A stretch of DNA of 64,000 nucleotides from Sanguinoderma infundibulare (taxonomy: Eukaryota; Basidiomycota; Agaricomycetes; Polyporales; Polyporaceae): the NCBI GenBank assembly GCA_032821775.1, contig JAVLRN010000009.1:2666001-2730000 (forward strand), given 5' to 3'. The translations under genes and the position numbers were made by a program. The notes below the pieces were generated by a model. The model was not told where the DNA came from and did no database searches. It worked only from the letters and a program-made list of their open reading frames with translations. This document shows positions 13,286 through 25,383 of the stretch, in pieces (within the stretch, counting starts at the first letter, position 1; every line of letters begins with the position of its first letter).

Positions 13286-13291
13286 ATACCA

Positions 13292-15793
13292 ATGCGCTTG
13301 TTGAACACAAGGACTGGGGAGTTCGCATTGTTCGACAATCCGCGGCAAGTTCGTTACGCGATTCTGTCGCACGTCTGGTCGACGGACGGACCCGAGCAAT
13401 CTTACGAAGCGACCCTTCGGATCCTCGCAGATACCCCGTCCGGCATTATCCCCCTCTCTCGATATTCCGACAAGATCCAGCGTTTCTGCGAGGTCGCTCA
13501 GAAGGACGGTTTCGAATGGGGCTGGGCCGACACGTCTTGCATCGACAAGACCAGCTCTTCCGAACTCACCGAAGCCATCAACTCCATGTATGACTGGTAT
13601 CGATACTCTGGGGCCTGCTATGCCTTCCTCCATGACCTCCACGACATTGACACCACAGATCCCACGTTCTGCGACGAATTCGGCAGCAGCAAATGGTTCA
13701 CGCGCATGTGGACGCTGCAAGAACTCCTCGCTCCACACGTCCTTCTATTCCTCTCCAGCACCTGGCGTGTTATAGGTTCGAAATATACCCTCGCTTCTCA
13801 TGTGGAGACCGTGACAGGCATCGACACCTCCATCCTCACCTTCGAGCATCCGTTGGAAGCTGTCAGCGTCGCGCGCAAAATGTCATGGGCCGCGGCGAGG
13901 ACGTCTACTCGTGTGGAGGACGAGGCCTACGCGTTGATGGGAATTTTCGGCGTGACCATCTCTGTGTCATATGGAGAAGGCCGGTACGCATTCATCCGCC
14001 TCCAGGAAGAGATCGTCAAGCATTACCCCGATCAGACCATCTTCGCTTGGGGACACATCCTCCCTCCATTCGAGTTCACATTTGTAGCTCCTGGGGGTCC
14101 CACCGAGATCTCCGTGAGCGACCTGGTGCGTCGGCCTCCTTCGTTGACCGAGTATTTCCTGGCGTCCGGACCCCGCGAGTTCAAAGAATCGTCGACATTC
14201 ACCCATCTTCCCCGGGGAACGTTTGCAGAGTTGCTCGGGCTACCCTCGGAGACGACTTATCAGGAGTTCAGGGCGACTTCTTACGGCATGCACGCATACC
14301 TACCTCTCCTCACCGTCAATCGCCGCGATCACCACTTTAATCTTCCGACACACCTCGCTCTCCTTGCCTGCGAAGACCAAGATGGTCGCTTGCTGGCCCT
14401 CTTGCTTCGCCCACAGCCCGACACAACTGGTCGCGATTTCTTCGTGGGAGCCGTTGTCGGCCACACGCACACATTCATGCACTCCGATACCCCACTGTGG
14501 CAGTCTCACTACTATCGTGTTACCTACCTCTACCGGGAGGAGGTTATTTCCCTTCGGGCCTATATCGAGATGGTAGATCTCTACATTCCCCACCGACCTC
14601 CTATCACTGCCCAGAAGCTAGAGCTGGAGGAAACCACGCATTCCGCTCTGCGGGACTCGCGAGAGTTTTTTGAGGTTCGCCTCTCGGGCTGGTCTCGGAC
14701 GCTCTTAACACAGTACGGGTATACGGTCTCGCCAGCGCAAGACACTAATATCGTTCGCCACGATTGTCGCCTTGTTCTCACCCCATCCGCATCCACGACA
14801 TGTGCAATCGTAATCTCCAATTGCGACGAGCATATCACCATCCGCGTCGGACGTTGCGGCTGCAGGGTCGCCGAGCAGCACCATTTGCTTGCCGTCATGG
14901 TGTCCGCGCGAGGTCGATCCAACTTTCTCGAGACGGAGTTTCAGAGGCCTGAGCACTACGACAAGGGCCACCCGGCACACATCCAATCGTGGGACTTCAG
15001 CGGCGGCTTCGCTTGGAAGGTGATAAACCTGGAGTCAGATTTTCGACCACGCATCACCCTACGCCTCACATTCAGCCACGACACCCAAAACTCTGCCGAC
15101 GTCCCGCGCACAAAAGCGTACCGACTGGGCGCCGAGATCTTGGACCCTCTTCCCTCCGAACCGGTGCCACTCTCGATCTCTCCTGTGTCCATAGAACCTG
15201 CGGTCGCGAGGCAGCTGCGCACATATTCTCAAGTTGCAGCCTCGCCGCCCATCTCGCACGCAGCAATGGCTCTAGTGAATCCGACACCACGGACAACTGT
15301 CAGACCGAGCTGGATTTCGCCACAGGTGTCTCAGCCGGGCAACAGGGCATCGATGTACACCCCGTCGCAGTCGTCGGGTATACCCCAGCCCATATCTCGT
15401 CGCGAGTCATCGCATCTTGTGCCGGTGGGTCAATCCCATTCGCGGAGGAGCAACGCGACAGACCCCGGCACAAGGCGACCGTCCTCCTCTGTGTTGTCTC
15501 CACCCGGGCTGCAATCCGTGCAGAGCGCTCCGGCTGCCTATCATTCGTACGGGTCGCACCGTCCGCCTGGCCAGTACGGCGGCACTTCAAACGGCGCTCA
15601 AGCATCGCGCCCGGCGCGTCCCGTCTTCCGCCAGCCGACCCTGTCGAACGGCGGCTCTCTGAACGGTGCCGCCCTTTCCGCGAGCTCCTCGCGCGCACCC
15701 AGTACGCGGCCGACGTCCGTGAGCGAGTTCGGAGACCGAACGGAGCGCGGAGCCGGTCCCGCGGCGACCCGTCAGAGCCATGGGCTCACATAG
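13292..15793 (+). pseudogene. HET-domain protein 2, 3' coding end cut off by the KDZ element
   Basis: One open frame of 833 residues, a clear paralogue of HET1: YAILSHVW near 22, GWADTSCIDK near 75, WTLQELLAP near 140, and YGEGRYAFIRLQEEI near 230, followed by the same conserved extension and a Ser/Pro-rich tail. The current stop at 15791-15793 comes from transposon sequence. The last native codons are CAT GGG CT (15779-15786), an exact 8-bp copy of 34961-34968. From that second copy the same frame runs on for about 53 residues of similar low-complexity tail to a stop at 35131, so the undisturbed protein would be about 885 residues. The HET domain itself is untouched and may still work. Role in non-self recognition is inferred from the family. 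Confidence 0.85.
15779..15786. repeat. left target-site duplication of the KDZ element (CATGGGCT)
   Basis: Eight bases identical to 34961-34968. Both copies sit at similar distances outside the recognisable inverted repeats, and both fall in the same codon phase of HET2. Eight bases is the duplication length I recall for Zisupton-type elements. Confidence 0.85.
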
Positions 15794-15890
15794 TTACACC
15801 ACTATATATAGGACTTACCAGTTACCCGGCGGTAACATAACCCTGGGGTTGCTAGGGAATCGGGCCTGGCCGGAATACCGCGTATCATAG
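15787..15890 (+). repeat. left terminal inverted repeat of the KDZ element
   Basis: Read inward, TTACC-AG-TTACCCGG at 15815-15829, then GTAACATA, TTGCTAGG and ATCATAG near 15884-15890, matches the reverse complement of 34862-34934 at about 70% by eye over 76 bases. The outermost 28 bases match more weakly. Confidence 0.8.
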
Positions 15891-16162
15891 GGTTAGGCAG
15901 GCCGGCCGGTCGCGTGCCCCAGTTAACCACAGATTGTCATGCTCATGTATCCTGACTGTCCAATTGTTGTAAATACATGCCCTCTATAGCGGTATTCACA
16001 GAAATGTACAACAAGTTCGAATTTACGCGGTCTAGGTGTACTGGGTGAAGTCACCGGCCGGAAAGCATCTACAGGGCAGAAGTATCTCGGCCGGTGGGTA
16101 AGGCTTATTACAGCTGATCCTCGGCCGGTGTAGTGAAGCAATTCCTTTCAGTTTCCGGCCGA
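15868..16162. repeat. left subterminal array of GGCCGG motifs
   Basis: Six sites with core GGCCGG or CCGGCC occur within about 300 bases (near 15868, 15896-15909, 16053, 16087, 16121 and 16155). The right end has a matching cluster. Clustered short motifs just inside the ends suggest transposase-binding sites, which is an inference. Confidence 0.6.
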
Positions 16163-16306
16163 CTACTAAGCCTTGGTACCAAGTATTGTGAGTACCTTGC
16201 ATTATGAGCACTGGCACACCCCCCAATCTCTTCCCCAACTGACAATATCATCGAATTTCAATATGCAATGGCGAGATACAATTACAACGAAACATAATGC
16301 CCAAAA

Positions 16307-17840
16307 TCACTCCTGTAGACTCTCCCATACTGTATCCACTGCCGTGACTCGCCGGGCCAGTGAATCTTGGTATGCTCGCCAATATTGTGGACCGCTGGTG
16401 AAAGCGGCGCCGTGCAACTGGCGAGCGATCAATTCAGCCTCCGTCAGCCCTTCTATAGTAGCTGCAAGTATTTCTCGATCAGCACGCATGCGGGATAAGC
16501 GAGAATGTACCCCAGCTTGGGGGTCATGCGTCACCATGGCAGGCTCCTTAGCCTCTTCGCTTGGGGGTCCCAGGGACATGTTACCCTGGCCTGTAGATTT
16601 GATAGCGGGCACAGGGCGAGCTGCCGGATCAAATGGGCGAGTGGCAAAGAGACCGTGCATGTTGATCGGATCGTTCATCACTTCGGCAGGCCCCCTAGCC
16701 TCTTTGCTTTGGGATCTCCGGGATGTGTCGGTCTGAGACGGCGATTGAATGGGGGACATTGGAGGAGCTGCTGATTCGAATCCACGATTGGTGAACAGAC
16801 CGTAGATCATCTCCGGAAACACCGACTCTGCCAGCAGCCCTATTCAACACAATTGCAATTAAATGTCAATTGGCCAAGTAGATCCAAAGTCCACTCACTC
16901 GTGATTGTGATTTGGGATTCTTGGACGACAAGCGCACCGTCTGTCTGGTCATCTGACCACATCAGCTGGTCCTCGCTGAGCTCTCCCATTATCGGCAGGT
17001 CGAACGTAGCATCAACGGGCGAAGGGGACGACGGTGGCTCGTCCTCGCTGAGCTCTCCCGTTATCGGCAGGTCGAACGTAGCATCCACGGGGTAAGGGGA
17101 CGACGGCGGCTCGTCCTCGCTGAGCTCGCCGGTCATCGGCAGGTCGAACGTAGCATCGACAGGGGAAGAGGATGCCGGCAGCTCATCCTCGCTGAGCTCG
17201 CCGGTCATCAGCAGGGCAACGTCCATGCCGACAGTGGAAGGGGACGACGGCAGCTCGTCCCCGCTATGGGTGCCCGTCATCGGCAGGTCGATTTCGCTGC
17301 CGCCAGTGGAAGGGGATAATGGAAAGGGCACCACCGGCTCTCCGGAGAGTGGTGAAGATGGATCAAATGACAATGAGGACTGCGACGGTGGTGCCGATGT
17401 GGGTGAGATGTCTCGTCGGCAGTCCAGAAATCCTGTCGTTGGATCGTGTTCTTGCGGCGGAAGCTGCTTGCTACGTTCCGGAGATGCTTCACCAATTATG
17501 CCGGCCAAAGATGGAGGTGTTTGAGGTGGAGTCGGAGACCTGATACGAACTTGTTTCAATCCTGTATTAATTTCCAGTCGCATGAGTACATTTGATTTCG
17601 CAAATTAAAACCGTTAGCGCACCTTCGCTTGGGGCACGGGAGATGCTGCGGTTCTGCAAGACGGGTGCCGGAAATGTTTGTGATTGAGCTACCTGTTCAA
17701 TATGACCTATCCGAAAGGGCTCAATGTAAATGTTTTACTTCAATATGGGCAAATTGACGATCGTTACGCACCTGCCGTAGGGTTTTTTGAGGTCCCCTGC
17801 CTGGACTCTCTGCCCCTAGCCCCCCCTCGCCGTGATGATC
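16307..17840 (-). CDS. KDZ-element cargo protein with 24-residue tandem repeats; 5' end unresolved
   Basis: Minus-strand exons 17840-17772, 17692-17623, 17561-16899 and 16839-16307 join in phase (444 residues plus stop); at least one further 5' exon must exist, possibly near 17.9 kb. The centre has five 72-bp units (16975-17334) encoding an acidic repeat of the type DLPITGELSEDEPPSS. The C-terminal 80 residues look helical (MRADREILAATIEGL). I know no family for it. It is the outermost gene at the left end of the element and diverges from the Cys-cluster gene. Three of the four introns are supported by good donor and acceptor sites and matching phases. Confidence 0.6.
16975..17334 (-). repeat. 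five tandem 72-bp coding repeats
   Basis: Units begin at 16975, 17047, 17119, 17191 and 17263, each starting GCTGAGCTC or a variant of it (the last GCTATGGGTG). Units 1-3 are most alike. Each encodes 24 residues in frame in the minus-strand gene, so copy number can change without breaking the frame. Confidence 0.85.
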
Positions 17841-18077
17841 CTGTAAATAGTTTCAGCAACTGATAGACATTGGCAGCTCTCGATATACATTCCTTTCTTT
17901 GGTGCCATATGCCTCCGGGACCTGCGAGAGTTGTGATGAAGGTACCGGAACAGAATCGATGGGCGCTAGTGTGCCACAACCTTTCCACTCGCGTTTTGCC
18001 GCTGATCTGATCGCGATCAACTGCCTTCATCCTCTGGCAGCTTTCACTTTTTTCGTATCAACGAGCTCACTATCACA

Positions 18078-21000
18078 ATGGCTGAAGCAGACGCAACAAC
18101 GAACAAACAGCTGCCGCCCCCGAACAAACAACAGATCCAAACCATGCGCGAATATGCAAGCCGCCTCGAATATGCCTTCCGGTGCCGTCCCCCTGTCAAC
18201 CACCGCAAACGGCGTTCTTGGCATGTCCATTTCCTGTCGGACTTGCTGCCTTCCTCCAGGCTCTCGCAGTCGCAGATTTTCCGCGTATTCCACCGTTCGC
18301 TGCTGGATGTATTTGGGCCAACAATCTTCGGCAGCGTGCAGGAGAGACAACGTTCGATCCGGAAACGATTACGTTCGCTGGCCCTGGGCATAAGGCGTAC
18401 AAGAAGGGAGTACTCGGCCGCCTTAAATGGGAGCCCGCCGGCGAGGAGGGCGATCTGTACAGGACCATTCCCGAGGATCAGCTGTATAACGTTTGGTGGG
18501 ATCAGCATCGACGCGGTACGTAGCGGTCAGACTGCATTGATCCTACTCTCGCTAATTTCTATGCTACATTTAGTGCTGAATGAGCCGCATCTGTCGCTCC
18601 CGATTAAAGCTGTGGAGAATGCGGAACGCTCCCGCCTGGCTGCCGCAGAAACGCAGAATACAAAAACATCCCGCCATGCACGACCGGCCACCAGCGGGAC
18701 GATAGGGAAACAGGGTACGGGTCATGGCTTCGGCACTGCAGTGATTCACTACTTACATTCTATTTCAGACACAATTGGCAGTGGTGCCGCCGACGACGAC
18801 GAGATGGCCGTCGATGGCGGTGATCACGACACCAGCACCTCGAAACCGACATCGGCACGTCGTGTTGACGCATCGACGGCCGTCCTCGATTGGGACACTT
18901 CCGGCATCACCGCTAGCGGGCGCATGTTGCGCTCGTCATCTCGCCAGATGGCCGCAGAACCGGACTCAGATGGGGAGAGCGAAATCGATGTGGATGACGA
19001 GCCGGAGGCCGTCGGTACCTCGAAGAAGAAGTCGGAACATCGCGGCTGCCAGCCCGCAAAGGCTGTGAATCGGAACCCGCCAACGGACAGCTCTGCCGGG
19101 CCTCGCTTGCGGTCCGTCTCTCGATCCAGAGGTGCCGGTACCTCTACTCCACGCTCCACCGCTACCGTGCGTCCATCATCCACGAAGCCGCGCCCGAGAC
19201 CTGCCGGAAAGGCTCAGTCCAGTGCCGGCACCTCCAGCAAGCCTTCCGGAAAGGTAGCGAAGACCCCAAATGAGCTCACGGAGGAGAATTCCGCAGGTGC
19301 CATCGTGCCGCGATCGGGGCAGCGAAGCAAGGGTCTTCGGACCTTGTACGATATTGCGCCGGAGCAAATTGAATTCCGATGGGTACCGCACGTACGTGTA
19401 TTTGTCTTCTACCATGTGTTTTTGACTGATATATTATCAGCCGCGTCCATGCGAGCGGTGCCGGGGAAGGGACGAGCCGTGTCTTGTTATGCTGTTGATG
19501 TCTTCCGCTTGCAAGAGATGCCTATCCGCAAAGCACGGCTGTTCGCTCGCGTTCAACGTCAAGATCGAGGTTCCTCTCGCGATTTATCTTGGGTTTGCCG
19601 TCTGGCGCATGCGTTCCTCTCCTGACCTCTATGAAACTCCAAATTTCTCCCCTACGAAGCTCCCGAAAACGTTTCCTGCCCAGGAAACATACGAGTGGTT
19701 TTCGAAGCAGTGGCGTGCGATTCCTCGGACGAAAGAGGCAAAAGCCAGTGCTCTTCGTGGAGCCACTCGACCCGAGGCTGCCGGTGATGCTCATGATGAT
19801 GCTGAACAGTCTGCTGATGAGCCGGGACGTGGTCGCGGTAGTCGGGCAAGGAGGGGTTCAGTCGCTCGGGCATCTCATTCTCTGTCACAGGCACAATCAC
19901 GCGATTCGACTACTCTTCCTGGCTCCTCTCGTGTTTCTGCAGAGCCGCCTCCGGCTTCTCCAACAACAGTATCCCGCCGCACATCGCCATCGTCGGCAGG
20001 TCGCATGTCGGTCGACCGGGAGGATGCAGACGACGAGCTCCGACTTGCGGCAGATTCCGGGACGACTGGGACATCGCGTACGTCTCGTGCAGCTCTTCGA
20101 GGAGCGGCGCAGACCTCAAACTCGCGTCCCGGATGGTCGAGAAGATTGCGTGCATCCGTGCCAATCGTGGTACTCCCGACCAAGGTGGACGAGGCAGCAT
20201 TTTCTACAACGCTTCAGCGTGCCCCTCCTGCTCTCCCACTCAGGCACCGGAGCTCTGGACCTGCCACTCGGACCGAGTGGACTGTCGGTAGCATCAAAGG
20301 TGCGATTTGATTGCACATATATCCGTTGGCAGCTTGCTGATCTTGCGCTGCACAGGATCATGGAAGGATCTGCCACGGGTGATGAAGGACATGTATCGTG
20401 GACTGTATCGAGTGGCCGACCCGCCACATGCAGACGGAACCACAAATGCGGCACCGATCGTGCCTCGCATCGATCGCGATGGTTTCGAGATCCTGGACAG
20501 CCTTCGAATCCATCCAGCCGACCTGCCGGACAGGTCGGATGCGACTGATTTCCAGGCGTTCCGATTCACGGATCCCCTCGCGCAGATGATCGAGGCGACA
20601 AAAGCTAAATTCGATGAAATTGTCTCACTGGGTACCGCTCTCACGCGCAATGCCGTCATGTTGCGACGAGAGGCCAGCATTGTTACCAACACTCGGAACG
20701 AGATTCACAGCACTGCCCTTGCATCGGAAGACGGCTGGGACACTTATCATGGCTTGGTTCGATACAGCGACCTTCTCGGTGACCATCTTGTCAATGCCCT
20801 GGAGTCCATTGCGGCACTTCGCGACATCCTTGCTCGTTTCTCGGCAGCATTCTCGAGTATCCCGCCAGTTCCGTTGAACTGGATCGCGATGCGGGACATG
20901 CTGCAGCTCGTCCAGGACCTTCGAACCCTATACGCAACAGCATTGGAGCGCATGCATATGTTTGAGGAAGACTTCCGTCCTGTCCGGGAGCGGTTACGCC

Positions 21001-21764
21001 GTGTGCAGGTCCAGGTGGACCGCAACGAGGACAAGTTGGCAACGTTTGCGAACATGGCCGCCTCCACATGCGAGCCGATGGTGCGCAATCTTGGCCAGCA
21101 TCTTGCCGGCAGCGTCGCGCTGCTCGACAGCCGTGTGCGGCAGCTCGAGGGAGTGGAGACAGAGGTGCCGGATGCCTCGCGCATCGGAGAGGAGGCGGAG
21201 GCGGAGGTCGTGCGGCAGCTCGAACGAGTGGAGAGCGAGGTGCCGGAAGCTTTTCGCACAGCCGAGGAGGCAGAGGCAGAGGTCGCAGAGCTCGCGATGG
21301 AGGACGTGCCGGTTGCTCAAGGTAGAGAGGCTGAGGTTCCTGGACTGCGGGACGCAACGGTTGGTGAACTTTTCAGCATGGTCAAAGACTTGTCAGAACG
21401 TGTCAACACTTTGGAGCGTGGACTTCCCCAGCGTAACGAGGACGACATGAAGCTCGCTGTCTCGACATACCTCACAGAACGCGGTCTCTCAGACGACCTC
21501 CTGCGCGGACTCGTGGTGGCTCTGACCACTGGTACTGGCGATGCCCCCACAGGCGGCAGCATCAGCGTTGGGCCCCAGTCCTTCAATATCCAGGTGATCG
21601 CACGCCGTGGAGGAGAGCGTGAGGATGACGATGGTGGCGGATCATCATCGCAAGCAGCTCCTCCCGCTGGTGAGCAGCCGCCAGATCTCGGCATAGCTGC
21701 CTCTCCTTCTTCACCCAGACCTGTTGCTAGAGGAACGCGAGCTCGAGCTGCCGGAGGAAAGTAG
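18078..21764 (+). CDS. KDZ-element cargo protein: Cys-cluster plus coiled-coil, unknown function
   Basis: Clear exons are about 18335-18515, 18574-18714, 18769-19391, 19441-20299 and 20356-21764, all phase-compatible. A first exon from the ATG at 18078 is likely, but its junction with exon 2 is not resolved. Exon 2 has an AGPGHKAYKKGV ... LKWEP segment that I associate with proteins repeated in agaricomycete genomes. Across the 19391/19441 junction lies a cysteine cluster, CERCRGRDEPC then CKRCLSAKHGC (CX2CX6C twice), likely zinc-binding and perhaps DNA-binding. The last 470 residues are largely helical with Glu/Arg-rich heptad-like stretches near 21000-21420, suggesting a coiled coil. It ends 165 bases from the convergent HMG-like gene. 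No catalytic motif seen. Confidence 0.65.
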
Positions 21765-21929
21765 AGGATGCATAAAACGAAAGCGCTGTGTACAATGTAC
21801 GTTACATATGGAGTGGTCATGAATGTCTCTGAAATCAATGCCTTAGCGAATTTCTACATGTACATATCTGAACGAGATGCTGAATACGAGGAAACGTGGT
21901 TGGAAAATTAACGGAGGGGGACGAGAGTT

Positions 21930-24905
21930 CTACGTAGCCGTTTTCTTCTTCCGCGTCGAGCGCCGCCTGGTGGCACCTCCTGCGGCTGCTGAAGTGCTCT
22001 CGGCAGCCGGCGGAGGTGCCGCTACCTGTTTTCCCTTCCCCTTCAACACTGGCGAATCGCGCGCAACATCTGCCGAATGCGTAGCCGACCCCAAGGCGTC
22101 AGAACAAGCCTGCAACACGATCGCCCGATGTCCAACCACCAGGTTCGAGTTCGCCATGTAGTCCGGCAGGCGAGTCGTCTGCGTGTTGGATTTCTGAGCC
22201 TCTGCGAGAAGCGACAAATCACGCAGCACGATGCCCAGGACGAGGCAGTAGCATTGTGTGTCTGCCGGTCCAGCGGCGGCCTCAACGCCTCTCTTGATCC
22301 AGTTCAAGAGGGTCTCGACGGTCTTCGCAGACGCCTGCACGGTAGCCGGCACATGTGCGCCCTTGAACGCCCAGGTTCCCCAGAGCACGGGAGCTCTCGC
22401 GGGAATACCACAGAGCTGCTGGAGCTGAGATGTATGTCAGTGAGACTGTGTACCATGCAGCGATACCAACCGTACCTTGTCACCCATCCGCATGATCATA
22501 CCTTGATAGTCCTGTTCATCGGACAGCCCAACAAGAAATTGGTGGCGCGCATACGCATCGTAGCCTATGGCCGTTGGTGTGAGCAGTGGAAGGGTTTGCG
22601 GCTGTTCCGGACATGTGTTGCCTCTTGCGTCCATGGTCGCAGCGTCGAAGCTGTCACTTTGAGCCTCTGGGGCGTTGAATGGTTCGGGATTGGCTGCACG
22701 ACCTGCATAACCAGCCACAGAGTCGGTCTCAGCGGAAGCCGACACAGCGGGAGCTTGAACGCGCTGTGGATCGGATGAGGGAACGGATGGATGAACGGGA
22801 GAGGTACGGTTTCCGAGAGAGCCGACATCAGCAGCGGTTGCGGTGCCGATTGTAGGGAGTGTGCTCACCAGTGATCTGAGATGATCGGGAGCAGGAGCTG
22901 AAATCCGAGAGACAGTGGGGGCACGAGCAATTGGTACCAGTTGCTCGACAGGGAGAGAGGCAGGTAGGATGTCCCCGACGCTCTCACCATCGCTCACCAT
23001 ATCGTCTGCACCCTCCAGCAACCAATCTTCCACCTCGTCATCGGACACCTCCGGCTCGTCTGTGGCATCCGGAACAAATGAAGGGTCACCGTCGTCGTCA
23101 CTTTCTTCGGCATTCTCGGTCGCGGCAGCATCCACATCAACTTCGGAAGCGAGCCACGGCCGGGGTCCGCTGTTGTCCCATCCGGAGGCCTTCATCTGCC
23201 GACGCGGCCGTGATGGTCCGGGCGTTGGAGGGGGTGCCGGAGAAGAGCTCGCTCTCTCTGCCTGAAGCGCAGCCCGGACCTTTTCGATATCCATGGAGAG
23301 GGCACGCTGGACTCGTGATCCGACATCCGGCACGGTTGGCTGAGATGGCACAGGGCTGCCGGGAGCGTTCGACGGGCTTCCGGGAGTGTTTGATCGAGTG
23401 TTGTCGCCGGCGGCAGGGGGACCGGTCTCGAAGTCGGGAACACGAACCGCTTTTTTCGTGCGCCGAGTTTCCGAAGCGGCTTCAAAGCTGCCGGCATACA
23501 CGGCAGGGATGTAGATGCGATGGGTGCGGGGGCCGGACTCGTAGTGACTGAAGCGGAAGCGGCGGGGAGGGGTGTCCAGGTCAAAACGATCGGGAGCTTC
23601 CATTCGGATGACATGGTTGAAGAACGCGAGAAGCTCCGGCTCGTTCAGTTTGCTTGGTTCTTGAAAGCTGAACCCTTCCGGCAGCATACCAGGCTCGAAG
23701 AAGGACACAGGATGCTGCCCCAACGACTGCCATGGCGCTGAGCGCACCTCCCACCCAGTCGCGTGACCTGCATTGTGTCGGTGAGACAATACATGGCGGG
23801 GAAGGGCATGTCGAGCACGTACTGTAGTGTTGCTTGAAGTATTCCCGGAATATGTCCTGCCGACGGCTGTTCAGAACGCCGTTGCCGTTCTCCTCGTTCA
23901 CCAGGATAGGAGTGCCGTCTGCATATAACGCGAACTGAAAGGGGGCTGCACGAACGCGCTTGATTCCTTTGACGAACTCGAGCGTATCGGGCTCAGCAAG
24001 GTCGGGACGGAGTGCTGCTTGAAAGAACGTCCATGCCTGCCGGCGAAAGTCTTTGTCCCATTCCGGCATGTTCCGAAACAGCGGCGAACTGCTGTCAGAC
24101 TGATTCCAGAGCTGGGACGTGTCGTAGCTATCAGAATCCGTATGTCAGTTTGTATTGCAAGCTGCCGGGACATCGATAGACTTACACGGCAGCACGCATC
24201 TTGCCATTCGTATCCTCGAACATGCCGTAGATGAAGATCGGCATGTTGCACTGTTCTAAAAAGAGGCTTGCGACGGCACGCATCCACGATGGTGCCCTCC
24301 TCTCAGCCATCCTGGTAAATGTACCGGGAGGGTCAGGCTGGCGGCACGCATGGGCAACTGTGAACGTACATTGGCTTCAGATCCTCGTCTGGACCCTGCT
24401 GACTCCAAAGCTCGGCCAACCTGTAATAGACCAACTGATCCTCTGCTGAGAGCTGAAGCCACAGGTTTCGGCAGGTCGCGTTCCAGGCGACAATGTATGC
24501 GCGATCGTCGGGATCACCGCTCGATTGTTCCTCGCCCAGTGTCTGTCGAATGAGGTCTGCGTTCTTCATGCCGAAGACGCGCTGAGGATGAAAGGATTGG
24601 TTGATGTGGAGTGGAAGGCGAACGCGCTTGCGAGTGTCGGCGTTGTTTTGGAACCAATTTCACACCTTCTGCTCTGCGGAATCAGCAATTTGTGAGCGTA
24701 CTCCAGGAAAAAATGGACATACGGCAACAAAGAGGTCGACAATGTAGACGTTGGTGGAGTCTAGATTGCGGCTCTCGATGATGACCTTGGCACACTCCTC
24801 GCGAAGAGCTTCCTTCCCGGCCGCTGCTGTGTTGCAATAGTCGACGAGGCGCGAGTTGAGATACGTCTCATCCGCATTGGACAGATCGCTAGGGCGCGGA
24901 GGCAT
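21930..24905 (-). CDS. KDZ-associated HMG-like protein, possibly interrupted by one stop
   Basis: Minus-strand exons 24905-24370, 24311-24186, 24127-23823, 23767-22476 and 22424-21930 join in phase to 917 residues. Residues near 130-180 (AYIVAWNATCRNLWLQLSAE ... YYRLAELWSQQGP) have the helical, Trp-rich pattern of the divergent HMG domain reported for KDZ elements. The middle is acidic and Ser/Pro-rich; the C-terminus is a basic TRRRSTRKKK tail. An in-frame TGA at 24662-24660 precedes NWFQNNADTRKR. It is either a nonsense mutation or is removed by an 84-nt intron (24665-24582, GTGTGA to CAG), which also keeps frame. It diverges from the TET/JBP gene across about 480 bases. Confidence 0.65.
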
Positions 24906-25383
24906 TGGCAAAAGTTACAGCTGGATTAGGAGGTCAGAGAGAATACTAGCCGGAAGACAACATAATCAATATGGAATGGACGTACAGACGTGCCACTGAA
25001 TAACGGCTCGTAGGATACTGTGGAGGGTGCGTGCCGCCTGTCTTTGAGTCAAATAGCGGAGGTCAGAGCGGTTGCGCTGGGTGCCGACACAGGGGGAGAC
25101 AAGCGAGACATACGGTGGTGGCAGAGAAATGAAGCTGGGTGTAAGGGAATGGCGGGAAAGGTGCTCTGCCGGTCTAGCTTTCGTCGGATCGAGAGGGTAG
25201 GCTAATAAATGTCGCGCTGTTCCGTGCAACTAAGTAACTGTATTTGGTAAGTGGATAATGCCGGCCGGGTGCACAGCTTTCTTAAGCGATCAATCAAATC
25301 ATGTTTTCGGCTATTGGGATCCTCTGAATATCCAACTTCGCCCCAAGTGCGCATTTTCGCAGCTGTTTGCACGGTCTCCTGTC
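24906..25383. promoter_or_regulatory. shared divergent promoter of the HMG-like and TET/JBP genes
   Basis: These 478 bases separate the two head-to-head starts. A GGCCGG word at 25262 matches the subterminal motif of the element. An in-frame ATG at 25258 would add 42 residues to the TET/JBP protein, so the true start may lie inside this stretch. Confidence 0.45.

Noticed and set aside
18078..19625. A single 515-codon open frame as the first cargo-gene product
   Set aside because: The conserved AGPGHKAYKKGV segment lies in another frame, and clear introns at 18516-18573 and 18715-18768 show that the long frame runs through introns.
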